A DNA stretch of 64,000 bases from VRUE01 sp963814915 (GCA_963814915.1 CAWFEI010000005.1:1-64000), one strand, 5' to 3'; counted from the stretch's first letter, positions 24,889-32,916 are shown. Numbers and translations: made by a program. Notes: generated by a model from the sequence alone, not told the origin.

Positions 24889-26388
24889 CTACCCCGGCAA
24901 CTCGAGCCGCAGGCCGCGTTCCTCCGCGGTCTCGGGCGTGAGCAGGGCGTTGGTCTGCTCGAGCATCCGCTCGGCCGTCGGCAGGTCGCTCCAGTCGATC
25001 GCCGCCGAGTAGGCCTGGGCAAAGTCGAGCACCCGGACCAGCGCCTGCGGGTTGCCGTTGCGCGAGAGCGCCCGCAGGCCCTGCAGGTAGTTGTCGCGGT
25101 AGACGATCGGGATCACGATGCGCTGCTCGCCCACGGCGCTCAGCTCCGCGTTCATCAAGATGCGCGCGACGCGGCCGTTGCCGTCGGTGAACGGGTGAAC
25201 CTCGCCGATCAGGAACATCATGAAGATCGCCTTGGCGAGGCCGGCGGGGAGCGACTCGTAGTAGCGGTAGCCCTCGACCAGCGTGCCGACGACGAGGTCC
25301 GGGTGCACGAAGGTGGTTGCGCCGGCGCGGTTGACGCGCGTCTTGAAGACGCCGGGGTGGACCTGCGGCCGCCGCTCCAGCATCGCGGCGTGGTGGGAGC
25401 GGAGCAGGACGAGCAGGCCCTCCGGCCCATCTGGGGTCTGCAGCCGCTTCGCCGCGTCGTTGACCAGCTCGAAGGTGCCGAGGACGTCGTGCGCGTCTTC
25501 GAGTCGGTCGTCTGGCACCGCACGCTTGAATACGATCTCCTCGGCTTCTTGGAGCTCGAACTCGGTCCCCTCGATCCAGTTCGAGAAGTAGGCCTCGAGG
25601 AAGGGGAGCGTGGGGAGCGAGCCCCGCTGCTCGCTTCGGCCTTCGAGCGGATCCCTCAGCAGGGCTGCGTGCAGGGCCTCGAACAGCTCGATCCGGCGCG
25701 GGTCGAAGCCGAGCCCGGCGTGCGCCGCGCGAGCCGCTCGGGTGGTCAGCTCGACGTTTCGTGTGCCGAGGATTGCGCCGATCAGGTCGTCGAGGGCTGC
25801 CAGCTCCCGCGTCGCGTCGACTGCCTCAGCGATTTCGCGTGCCTGGTCGCGTAGCTCACCGAGCGCGTCCCGTCCGCGAATGGTGGCGATCCGCGTCAGC
25901 TCGTCCTCGACTTCTGCGGTGGAGAGGGTGCGCGAAATGCCGTCCCGCGCTCTCGAACCACGCATGTTGTCCAGGAAGGCTCGGGGGCGGCCCGAAAAAT
26001 GGAGCCCCTCGAGGTGAGGCATGTCCCCCGAAACGGGTCCGGGCCCACGCCGAGGCAGGAGGGTGAGGCCTGGCAGGCGGACCGGTCGCCGCCGGGTGTA
26101 TTCGGGGCCCGCGTCGAGAAACAAGGAGCCGTCGGCTGACGGTTGGGCCTCGATGCCGCTGCGGTCGACGATGACGGCTTCGGGAAAGTAATGGGCGGCG
26201 ACCCGGGACCAGTTGCGCCGCACCACCTGCTCGAGCGGCTCATTGAGGTTGCGGGTGTAGAGGCGTCCGGCTACTTTGCGCGCCCGGCCGTCGGCCACGG
26301 CGCGTTGCACGGCTCGGGAGGTCTCCGTCGTCGTCGGGAAGACCTCGGGTTGCTCGTCCAGCGAAAAAGTGCGCTCAGTCGGCTCCAT
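24889..26388 (-). CDS. AbiEi-like winged-helix antitoxin domain fused to a Fic domain
   Basis: 499 aa. Residues about 10-80 look like the AbiEi type winged helix: EVFPTTTETSRAVQRAVADG followed by RARKVAGRLYTRN. Residues 80-170 resemble the AbiEi middle region. From about 185 there is a Fic protein: FSNWIEGTEF carries SNWIEG, the class II inhibitory motif, and VHPFTDGNGRVARIL (about 399-413) the complete catalytic loop. The N-terminal part would bind DNA and the C-terminal part modify a target, so the polypeptide could be its own repressor and toxin-like enzyme. Three phased repeats lie at its promoter. A TACACT -10 box lies 10 nt before the ATG. The AbiEi assignment is from pattern recognition and needs a profile search. 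Confidence 0.8.
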   Translation of the reverse strand: MEPTERTFSLDEQPEVFPTTTETSRAVQRAVADGRARKVAGRLYTRNLNEPLEQVVRRNWSRVAAHYFPEAVIVDRSGIEAQPSADGSLFLDAGPEYTRRRPVRLPGLTLLPRRGPGPVSGDMPHLEGLHFSGRPRAFLDNMRGSRARDGISRTLSTAEVEDELTRIATIRGRDALGELRDQAREIAEAVDATRELAALDDLIGAILGTRNVELTTRAARAAHAGLGFDPRRIELFEALHAALLRDPLEGRSEQRGSLPTLPFLEAYFSNWIEGTEFELQEAEEIVFKRAVPDDRLEDAHDVLGTFELVNDAAKRLQTPDGPEGLLVLLRSHHAAMLERRPQVHPGVFKTRVNRAGATTFVHPDLVVGTLVEGYRYYESLPAGLAKAIFMMFLIGEVHPFTDGNGRVARILMNAELSAVGEQRIVIPIVYRDNYLQGLRALSRNGNPQALVRVLDFAQAYSAAIDWSDLPTAERMLEQTNALLTPETAEERGLRLELPG

Positions 26389-26450
26389 CTGGAGGCCTAG
26401 TGTAGAAAAAGCGCGCTTAAGTGGCGAATCTGGGCGAAAAAGTGCGCTTA
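26363..26450. promoter_or_regulatory. three phased operator-like repeats, GAAAAAGYGCGCTYA
   Basis: Near-identical 15-mers start at 26363, 26405 and 26436, all in the same orientation. Spacings of 42 and 31 bp are close to four and three helical turns, so the sites face the same side of the DNA. The second abuts the minus-strand -10 box (complement of 26399-26404), the third is near the -35 zone and the first lies inside codons 4-9 of the fusion gene. Autoregulation by its winged helix is the simplest reading. Confidence 0.6.
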
Positions 26451-26469
26451 AGCTAGGGCGGCGCGGCGC

Positions 26470-28473
26470 TCAGGCCGCCGCGCCGGCACTCGCCCGCTGC
26501 TCAACCAGGCTCGCGATCTCGCTCATGATCTTGTTGATGTCGAAGTCCTTGGGCGTGTAGACGCCGTCGACGCCGGCCTCGCGCAGGCGCTCGGCGTCGG
26601 CCGGGGGGATGATGCCGCCGGCGACGACGGGCGCCTCGACGCCCTCGGCGCGCAGGCGCCGCACCACGTCCGGGACAAGCTCGAGGTGGGACCCGGAGAG
26701 GATCGAGAGGCCGATCACGTCGACGTCCTCCTGCAGCGCCGACTCGGCGATCTCCTCGGGCGTCAGGCGGATGCCCTGGTAGATCACCTCCATGCCGGCG
26801 TCGCGGGCGCGCAGGGCGATCTGCTCGGAGCCGTTGGAGTGGCCGTCGAGGCCGGGCTTGCCGACGAGGATCTTGATCCGGTGGCCGATCCGCTCCGACA
26901 CCTCGTCGACGCGGGCGCGGATCGCCGCCAGCTCCTCGCGGTCGCCGGGGGGCGCCGCGCCGTCGACGCCGGTCGGCGCCCGGTAGGCGCCGAAGGCCTC
27001 GCGCAGCACCGCCGCCCACTCGCCGGTCGTCGCGCCGGCCTTGGCCGCGGCGATCGTCGCCGGCATCACGTTCGCGGCCTCGTCGGCGGCGACCCGGCCG
27101 AGCTCCTCGAGCGCGGCCCGCACCGCGTCATCGTCGCGCTCGGCCTTCCATTTCTCCAGCGCCTCGACCCGTTCGCGCTCGACCTCGGGGTCGGGGGTGA
27201 GGATGCCGCCGTCGGCGCCCGCGGTGAGCGGCGAGTCCTCGGTCTCGGTGAAGCTGTTCTGGCCGACGACCTTCAGCTCGCCGCTCTCGATCCGCGCGAC
27301 GCGCTCGCGGTGGGACTCGACCAGGCGCGCCTTCATGTAGGGGACCGCGGCGACCGCGCCGCCGTGCTCCTCGACGACGGCCATCTCGGCCCGGGCGCCC
27401 TCGGTCAGCTCCTCGACCAGGCCGTCCATCACGACCGAGCCCTCGAACAGGTCGGGGTACTCGAGCAGGTCGGTCTCGTTGGCCAGGACCTGCTGGATGC
27501 GCAGGCTCCACTGCTGGTCCCAGGGGCGGGGCAGGCCCATCGCCTCGTTCCAGGCCGGCAGCTGGATCGCGCGGGCGCGGGCGTCGCGGCTCAGGGTCAC
27601 CGCCAGGGCCTCGAGCACGATCCGCTGGATGTTGTTCTCGGGCTGGGCCTCGGTCAGGCCGAGCGAGTTGACCTGCACGCCGTAGCGGAAACGCAGCATC
27701 TTCTCGTCGGTGACGCCGTAGCGCTCACGGCCGATCTGGTTCCACAGCGCGCCCATCGTGCGCAGCTTGGCGATCTCCTCGACCAGGCGGATGCCGGCGT
27801 TGACGAAGAAGGAGATGCGGCCGAAGACCTTGGGAAAGTCCTCCTCGGCGACCTGGCCGCGGGCTTTGACTTCGTCGAGCACGGCGATCCCGGTGGAGAG
27901 CGCGTAGGCGATCTCCTGCACCGGCGTCGCCCCGGCCTCCTGCAGGTGGTAGCTGCAGATGTTGGTCGGGTTCCAGCGCGGCACCTCGTTGACGGTGAAG
28001 GCGACCATGTCGGCGATCAGCCGCATCGAGGGCTCCGGCGGGAAGGCGTAGGTGCCGCGCGAGAGGTACTCCTTGATGATGTCGTTCTGCGTCGTCCCGG
28101 TCAGCTTCTCGCGGCCGACCCCGTTCTCCTCGGCGACCGTGACGTAGAGGCCGAGCAGCCAGGCGGCGGTGGCGTTGATCGTCATCGAGGTGTTCATCTC
28201 GTCGAGCGGGATCCCGTCGAACAGCTGGTGCATGTCGCCCTTGTGGGCGATCGAGACGCCGACCTTGCCGACCTCGCCGCGGGCGAGGACGTGGTCGGGG
28301 TCGTAGCCGGTCTGGGTCGGCAGGTCGAAGGCGACCGAGAGGCCGGTCTGGCCCTTCGCCAGGTTGCCCTTGTAGAGCTCGTTGGAGCGGCGGGCGTCGG
28401 AGTGGCCCGCGTAGGTGCGCATCACCCAGGGGCGGTCGGGCTCGGGAAGTCGGTGCTCGGGCATGTTCCGCAT
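26470..28473 (-). CDS. ecm: ethylmalonyl-CoA mutase (adenosylcobalamin-dependent; MeaA/Ecm type)
   Basis: 667 aa with substrate and B12 domains in one chain, as in Ecm/MeaA. The substrate domain includes VMRTYAGHSDARRSNELYKG, GLSVAFDLPTQTGYDPDH and TMTINATAAWLLGL. The B12 domain (about residues 530-655) has KILVGKPGLDGHSNGSEQIA, where DGHSNG is the DxHxxG cobalt-ligand motif, and the GLSILSGSHLELV block. GLDGHSNG rather than GxDGHDRG is characteristic of the ethylmalonyl-CoA branch, not methylmalonyl-CoA mutase. It converts ethylmalonyl-CoA to methylsuccinyl-CoA. Start codons at 28473 and 28464 are both plausible. It is divergent from a secreted-protein gene across 82 bp. Confidence 0.9.
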   Translation of the reverse strand: MRNMPEHRLPEPDRPWVMRTYAGHSDARRSNELYKGNLAKGQTGLSVAFDLPTQTGYDPDHVLARGEVGKVGVSIAHKGDMHQLFDGIPLDEMNTSMTINATAAWLLGLYVTVAEENGVGREKLTGTTQNDIIKEYLSRGTYAFPPEPSMRLIADMVAFTVNEVPRWNPTNICSYHLQEAGATPVQEIAYALSTGIAVLDEVKARGQVAEEDFPKVFGRISFFVNAGIRLVEEIAKLRTMGALWNQIGRERYGVTDEKMLRFRYGVQVNSLGLTEAQPENNIQRIVLEALAVTLSRDARARAIQLPAWNEAMGLPRPWDQQWSLRIQQVLANETDLLEYPDLFEGSVVMDGLVEELTEGARAEMAVVEEHGGAVAAVPYMKARLVESHRERVARIESGELKVVGQNSFTETEDSPLTAGADGGILTPDPEVERERVEALEKWKAERDDDAVRAALEELGRVAADEAANVMPATIAAAKAGATTGEWAAVLREAFGAYRAPTGVDGAAPPGDREELAAIRARVDEVSERIGHRIKILVGKPGLDGHSNGSEQIALRARDAGMEVIYQGIRLTPEEIAESALQEDVDVIGLSILSGSHLELVPDVVRRLRAEGVEAPVVAGGIIPPADAERLREAGVDGVYTPKDFDINKIMSEIASLVEQRASAGAAA

Positions 28474-28555
28474 GATATTTGCGCGCCGGGAAAGACGGCG
28501 TTCATCGGTCACGGTGCGCATCTTTTCCCCGGGGCTGTGTTTAGGCTGCGAAACG

Positions 28556-29251
28556 ATGAATCGACGAATCGCACTTATCTCGATCGCCCTGCTGCTCGCC
28601 ACGGCGGCACTCGCCGCCAACGCGGGCGCTGCCGTGATCGGCCTCTACCGCAACGCGATGGAGTCCAAGGGCCTGCGCGCCCAGATCGTCAAGCTCTCCG
28701 GCGCGCGTTGCGCCGCCGGCGGCTCGGACCACGCTTTCCGCATCTTCGTCGGCAAAGCCACCAAGGAGTGCGCGTACCGCACGTCGGTGATCGGCCGCGA
28801 CCTCGAACTGTCGACGGTCGGGCGGCTGCTGGAGGGCACGCCGAAGCCGGTTCAGCGCAAGGCCTTCCTGGCGATCAACCTGCGTGCCGGGGGCGCCGGC
28901 GCCCGCTACCAGCTCGCGGTCTTCCCGCTGCAGCACAAGGCGCAGCTGCGCCGCTACACCGGCGCGGGCAAGGTCGAATACATGCGCGTCGCCAGGGGGA
29001 TCCGCACCAAGGGCCTCAACCGTGCCAACGAATTGCGCCTGCGCGCCTTCAACGTCACCAAGGGCGCCGAAAAGGGCACCTGCCGCATCCTCGCCTTCGT
29101 CGGCGGCCAGCTCGTCGCCGACGTCAGCGACCCCGCCGCGGGCCAGCTCCAGGGCCGCACCGCCGGCTTCTCGCTCGGGGCGGTCGGCAACGCCAAGGGC
29201 GCCCTGGGTAGCTTCGACGATGTCGTCGTCCGCGTGCCCAGCCCCTTCTAG
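28556..29251 (+). CDS. secreted protein of unknown function
   Basis: 231 aa. A signal peptide, RRIALISIALLLATAALAANAGA, cleaved near residue 25, precedes a soluble, basic, beta-rich domain that contains three Cys residues (C-A-A, ECAYR, TCRIL). The C-terminus SFDDVVVRVPSPF and the overall pattern recall LamG/DUF1080-like beta-sandwich modules, but the match is weak. No enzymatic motif is seen. It reads divergently from the mutase and is followed 14 bp later by the ClpS-like gene. Confidence 0.6.
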   Translation: MNRRIALISIALLLATAALAANAGAAVIGLYRNAMESKGLRAQIVKLSGARCAAGGSDHAFRIFVGKATKECAYRTSVIGRDLELSTVGRLLEGTPKPVQRKAFLAINLRAGGAGARYQLAVFPLQHKAQLRRYTGAGKVEYMRVARGIRTKGLNRANELRLRAFNVTKGAEKGTCRILAFVGGQLVADVSDPAAGQLQGRTAGFSLGAVGNAKGALGSFDDVVVRVPSPF

Positions 29252-29265
29252 CCCTTTCGCCCATA

Positions 29266-29562
29266 ATGGCGGCGATGTCGACGACGATCGAGAAGCCGCG
29301 CCAGGCCGGGCCCGACTCCGGGCTCGGTGGACAGTGGCGGGTGATCGTGCGCAACGACAGCCACAACACTTTCGACCACGTAGCCCAGACCCTCGCGCGA
29401 GTGATTCCCGGGGTGACGGTCGCCCGCGGCCACGAGATCGCCGAAACGATCCACAACAGCGGCCAGGCGATCGTCTGGTCGGGCCCGCGCGAGCCCGCCG
29501 AGCACTACTGGGAGCAGCTCAGCGCCGCCGGGTTGACGCTGGCGCCACTAGAGCGCGGCTAA
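29266..29562 (+). CDS. clpS: ClpS-like adaptor of the ClpAP/ClpCP protease
   Basis: 98 aa, the usual ClpS size with a short disordered N-terminus. WRVIVRNDSHNTFDHVAQTL corresponds to the YkVvllNDdxTpmeFVv motif that binds N-degron residues and the Clp N-domain, and IHNSGQAIVWSGPREPAEHY to the conserved basic/Arg-Glu segment. ClpS delivers proteins with destabilising N-termini to the Clp ATPase. ATG at 29266 and 29275 are both possible starts. A double hairpin follows the stop codon. No clp genes are adjacent. Confidence 0.75.
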   Translation: MAAMSTTIEKPRQAGPDSGLGGQWRVIVRNDSHNTFDHVAQTLARVIPGVTVARGHEIAETIHNSGQAIVWSGPREPAEHYWEQLSAAGLTLAPLERG

Positions 29563-29570
29563 CGGAAACT

Positions 29571-29649
29571 CCGCCACCCCCGGACGCGGGAACGAAGGGG
29601 CATCCATATCTGATTCTTTGCCCCTTCGTGGGAGCAGAGGAGGTGGCGG
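29571..29649. terminator. nested inverted repeats after the ClpS-like gene
   Basis: An outer 8-bp stem, CCGCCACC (29571-29578) with GGTGGCGG (29642-29649), encloses an 11-bp stem, ACGAAGGGGCA (29592-29602) with TGCCCCTTCGT (29619-29629). It sits between convergent genes and probably ends both transcripts. There is no U-run, as often in high-GC bacteria. Confidence 0.6.
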
Positions 29650-29650
29650 T

Positions 29651-29673
29651 ATCGCCGGCTATTCGCCGGCGAT
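29651..29673. terminator. hairpin at the end of the leftward monooxygenase-like gene
   Basis: ATCGCCGGC and GCCGGCGAT form a 9-bp stem with a 5-nt loop. The stem includes the last codons and stop of the gene at 29659-29952. Confidence 0.45.
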
Positions 29674-29952
29674 TTGTTGATGCCACGTAGGGAGGATCGG
29701 CAGGTCGTGCAGGTCGATGATCGCCGTGCGGGCGGTCTCGATCTCCTCTGAGAACCACCAGCGTTCGAAGTCCGAGCGGCTCTCCCAGACGGAGGTCTGC
29801 TGGAAGGCGAGCGGGTCGTCGATCGCGCGGGTCAGCGACCAGCTCTTGGCGCCGTAGGCGGGCATCCGCTCCACCGCCGGTTCCCAGAGGTCGAGCCAGC
29901 GGTCGGCCTTGAAGGGAGCGATGTGCCAGTCGAGCCTGCATACCTCGGCCAT
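29659..29952 (-). CDS. small antibiotic-biosynthesis-monooxygenase-like (ABM fold) protein
   Basis: 97 aa. VCRLDWHIAPFKADRWLDLW, SWSLTRAIDDPLAFQQTSVW and ESRSDFERWWFSEEIETAR have the alternation and the Trp-containing ESRSDFERW strand of dimeric alpha-beta barrel (ABM) proteins. The family includes haem- and quinone-degrading oxygenases as well as proteins without activity. It starts 2 nt after the ccr stop, so it is co-transcribed with crotonyl-CoA carboxylase/reductase. Its link to that pathway is unknown. Confidence 0.65.
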   Translation of the reverse strand: MAEVCRLDWHIAPFKADRWLDLWEPAVERMPAYGAKSWSLTRAIDDPLAFQQTSVWESRSDFERWWFSEEIETARTAIIDLHDLPILPTWHQQIAGE

Positions 29953-29954
29953 CT

Positions 29955-31217
29955 CTACGCTCCCACCTCGGCCCGGATCGCCCCGGCGCCGTCTTCGTTC
30001 TTGCCGTCCTCCTCGGACTCCGCCCCGACCAGGATCGAGATCTTGCCGAGGTGCTTGTTTTCGTGCATCAGCTGGTGCGCCTCGGCGACCCCGTCGAAGG
30101 GCATCGTCTGCCAGATCACGGGGCGCACCTTGCCCTCGGCCATCAGCTGGTTGGCGCGCATGCACTCGTAGGCGTTGGCGAAGTGCGAGCCGATGATCTG
30201 CTTCTGCTTCATCCACAGGTAGCGCACGTCGAAGTCGAGCTGGTAGCCCGAGGTGGCGCCGCAGATGACGACTTTGCCGAACGGCTTGACGGTGAACACG
30301 GAGGTCGGGAAGGTCGCCTGGCCGACGTGCTCGAAGACGATGTCGGGGGCGTCGCCGAGGATCTCCTTGACCCGCTTGGCGAATCCGCGCGAGGCCTTGA
30401 AGCGCTCCTTGTCGGCCGCCTTGTCGGCGAGGTTCTCCGGCGTGCGCATCATCTCGCCGAACTCCCTGCGGTTGATGTAGTCGACCGCGCCCAGCTGCTT
30501 GACCAGCTCGCCCTTGTCGTCGGAGGAGACGACGCCGACCGCGTTGGCGCCGGCCGCCTTGCAGAGCTGGGTGGCGAAGACGCCGAGGCCGCCGGCGGCG
30601 CCCCAGATGAGCACGTTGTGGCCGGGCTGCAGCTTGCACTGGTCGATCAGCATCCGGTAGGCGGTGAAGTAGGTGAGCCCGTATGAGGAGGAGTCGACCC
30701 AGGAGAGGTTCTGCGGGCGGGGGAGCAGCTGCTGCGCCTGCACCTTGGTGAACTGGGCGAAGGAGCCCCACGTCGTCTCGTAGCCCCAGATCTGCTGGCT
30801 GGGCGCCGCCATCGGGTCCAGCCCGTGGACCTCGACGTCCTCGTAGGAGGCCTGGTTGCAGTGGACGACGACCTCGTCGCCCGGCTTCCAGCGGGTGACG
30901 CCCTCGCCGACCTTCCAGACGATCCCGGAGGCATCCGAGCCGCCGATGTGGTGGCCGTACTCCGGGTGGTCGCCGTAGCCGAAGACAGAGACCGGTTTGC
31001 CCAGCGCAGCCCAGACGTTGTTGAAGTTGACCCCGGCCGCCATCACGCGGACGATCACCTCGAAGGCGCCCGGCTCGGGAACCTCGATCTGCTCCAGCTG
31101 GAAGGCGTCGTTGGGCTCGCCCTCACGCTCCTGGCGGATCACCCATGCCGCCATCGTCTCCGGCAGCGTTCCGGGCTCCACATCCAAATTCGCGACTGCG
31201 CTCGTATCGACGGCCAA
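29955..31217 (-). CDS. ccr: crotonyl-CoA carboxylase/reductase
   Basis: 420 aa from the preferred TTG at 31217, placed 7 nt after a perfect GGAGGA; a longer frame reaches 31256 with no such signal. It is a medium-chain reductase: VMAAGVNFNNVWAALG, the DEVVVHCNQASYEDVEVHG loop, IWGYETTWGSFAQF, and the NADPH-binding LIWGAAGGLGVFATQL. The CNQ loop and GYET motif (in which the Glu corresponds to a known CO2-binding residue) mark the carboxylating Ccr group rather than simple enoyl reductases. It makes ethylmalonyl-CoA from crotonyl-CoA, CO2 and NADPH, the entry step of the pathway encoded in 16-31 kb. Confidence 0.9.
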   Translation of the reverse strand: MAVDTSAVANLDVEPGTLPETMAAWVIRQEREGEPNDAFQLEQIEVPEPGAFEVIVRVMAAGVNFNNVWAALGKPVSVFGYGDHPEYGHHIGGSDASGIVWKVGEGVTRWKPGDEVVVHCNQASYEDVEVHGLDPMAAPSQQIWGYETTWGSFAQFTKVQAQQLLPRPQNLSWVDSSSYGLTYFTAYRMLIDQCKLQPGHNVLIWGAAGGLGVFATQLCKAAGANAVGVVSSDDKGELVKQLGAVDYINRREFGEMMRTPENLADKAADKERFKASRGFAKRVKEILGDAPDIVFEHVGQATFPTSVFTVKPFGKVVICGATSGYQLDFDVRYLWMKQKQIIGSHFANAYECMRANQLMAEGKVRPVIWQTMPFDGVAEAHQLMHENKHLGKISILVGAESEEDGKNEDGAGAIRAEVGA

Positions 31218-31296
31218 AACAAGGTCCTCCGTAGCTCGTTTGCGGGCGGGCGGCAATCCTAGATGAGACTTCGACCAGGTCGCGTGCGCACGGCAG

Positions 31297-32436
31297 TCAG
31301 GCTGCTTCTGCGCTCGGCCGCTTCTCGTCGAGGCGGCTTGCGTGTTTCTCTGCCTTGGCCGGGTCGAGGGTGCGAATTTCGGCCTCGAGCTCTCGCGGAA
31401 CCTTCTCCGCCGCCCTTGCCGCGGGATCGAGAACGTCGCGTCCGATCAGTCCATTGGAGCCGAAGGCAGCCACAACGCTGTTCAGCGAATCGCCGAGGCT
31501 GTTGTAGCGCTTGGCCACGGTCCCCATTCGATCGAGGAGGTCGACGCAGGCGGCGTACATCCGGTCTGCGTGTTGAGGAGTGAACAGCTCCCCAATCCGC
31601 TCTCCCCAGCCCTCCTCCCGATGGACCTCGGCGAGGGCGTTGGCCATCTCATAGAGGCCGTCCGCGGGCAGCAGTCCCACGCCATGCTCAGCGGCATATT
31701 CGACGATCTTCGGATCGGCCCCCCTGACGAGCTCCAGCGTCTGCCAGTCGGGTACGACGACCAGCACGTGACGGACTGAGACATCGCGGGTGCTTTGGTA
31801 TTCGCGGCCTCCAACGTCCTTGATGTGTGAACGCAGCGAATCTCGCAGTTTCCTCAGGGCGAACTCGCGAGCGTCTTCTCCACCCTCGTCGAGCACGTCG
31901 CCCAGCATCCGGACCCACGGGAACTTTGCGTCCAGGGCCACGCCCTGAGAATTCGGGAGGAGCAGATAGACGTCGATGACACCTTCCTTCTGCCCGCGGG
32001 CGGCGTCAATTTCGACTCGCTTCTGAGTCTCGAAATGGACGCTGTCGCGCAGTCCCATCTGTCGCAGGGCGGCAACAAGCCACTCCTCGCTCAGCTGACC
32101 GCGTTGTTTGGGGTTTGCCCAGCGACCGACCAGTCCGTCCACGCGCTCGACCACTCGATCGCTTTTCTGTGCGACTCCGGCAAGCATCTCGCTCACCTTG
32201 TTGTCGCGCGCGTCCTCGCGCGACCTGTACTGAGTGACCGCCTGCTCCACCTGCTTGAGGGACTCGCCGAACTCCCGCAAGCCGTCTCTTTCCTGCTTTG
32301 CCTCGGCGGCCTCTTCTTCTGATCTGCGACTGGCCTCGGCGAGACGCGCATTCGACTCCCGCGTTCGCAGCAGAAGCCAGCCAACACCGATAAGGGCGAT
32401 CGCGAGGATCGCCAGCGCTGCTCCGGACATATTCAA
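31297..32436 (-). CDS. rmuC: RmuC-family DNA recombination protein
   Basis: 379 aa. A single membrane helix (LAILAIALIGVGWLLL, residues 8-23) is followed by a coiled coil (about 28-100) and the RmuC domain (about 105-330), with RGQLSEEWLVAALRQMGL, GVIDVYLLLPNSQGVALDAK and RHVLVVVPDWQTLELV, the fold related to restriction-type endonucleases (D...D-x-K). The family is thought to limit inversions at short inverted repeats. It is a monocistronic leftward gene, and a 14-bp palindrome, CCTTCGATCGAAGG, lies upstream at 32516-32529. Confidence 0.85.
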   Translation of the reverse strand: MNMSGAALAILAIALIGVGWLLLRTRESNARLAEASRRSEEEAAEAKQERDGLREFGESLKQVEQAVTQYRSREDARDNKVSEMLAGVAQKSDRVVERVDGLVGRWANPKQRGQLSEEWLVAALRQMGLRDSVHFETQKRVEIDAARGQKEGVIDVYLLLPNSQGVALDAKFPWVRMLGDVLDEGGEDAREFALRKLRDSLRSHIKDVGGREYQSTRDVSVRHVLVVVPDWQTLELVRGADPKIVEYAAEHGVGLLPADGLYEMANALAEVHREEGWGERIGELFTPQHADRMYAACVDLLDRMGTVAKRYNSLGDSLNSVVAAFGSNGLIGRDVLDPAARAAEKVPRELEAEIRTLDPAKAEKHASRLDEKRPSAEAA

Positions 32437-32621
32437 TTCCTCTCCGGCGCCCTCCCCGCCGTACGCCGAACCTTCTGAGATCGGCGAGGACGCGGTGCGC
32501 CTTCTGGGCTACGTACCTTCGATCGAAGGCCGTACCAGGATGAGATTCGCTCCGGACAGAACCGCACGCTCCGGGCTGTCCCCGGCCGGTGTCTGCGCCA
32601 AATCCTCTTGGGGGTATATAC

Positions 32622-32644
32622 ACACGAATCGTGTTGAATCGTGT
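32622..32644. promoter_or_regulatory. operator-like palindrome and repeat before the ParDE-like pair
   Basis: ACACGAATCGTGT at 32622-32634 is a 13-bp palindrome around a central base, and GAATCGTGT is repeated directly at 32636-32644 (10-bp period). It touches the TAGATT -10 box at 32644-32649. Autoregulation by the RHH antitoxin is expected for this arrangement. Confidence 0.6.
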
Positions 32645-32649
32645 AGATT
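32644..32649 (+). promoter_or_regulatory. -10 box TAGATT
   Basis: Six nucleotides before the antitoxin ATG at 32656, with no ribosome binding site between. Confidence 0.5.
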
Positions 32650-32655
32650 GGCCAG

Positions 32656-32916
32656 ATGGCAGCATCTGCGAAGCGCATCAACGTGACCCTCGACGACGAA
32701 CACGCGGGAAAGCTCGCGCGGCTCGCCGAGCGCACTCACGTGCAGGAGGGAACTCTTGCCCGTTCGCTTCTCGCTACGGCGCTCGACGACGCCGACCCGG
32801 ATGCCGCGCGCATCACGGAGATCCTCGATGCCGTCCCCGGCGCATGGGAGCGGACTCAGGAGGGCCTGGCTCAGGCGGCTCGCGGCGAAGGGAAGCCGCT
32901 CGACGAGCTGGCCTGA
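32656..32916 (+). CDS. ribbon-helix-helix antitoxin (ParD/CopG-like)
   Basis: 86 aa. KRINVTLDDEHAGKLARLAE and RTHVQEGTLARSLLATALDD form the beta strand plus two helices of an RHH DNA-binding domain. The C-terminal half is helical and acidic, suited to wrapping a toxin. It ends exactly where the toxin gene begins (TGA followed by GTG at 32917). The family binds its own promoter as a dimer of dimers, matching the palindrome upstream. Confidence 0.8.
   Translation: MAASAKRINVTLDDEHAGKLARLAERTHVQEGTLARSLLATALDDADPDAARITEILDAVPGAWERTQEGLAQAARGEGKPLDELA

Noticed and set aside
26686..29211. An 841-codon plus-strand open frame opposite the mutase gene
   Set aside because: It is antisense to a clearly conserved mutase, rich in Arg/Asp/Gly/Val repeats and free of motifs: a typical shadow in high-GC DNA.
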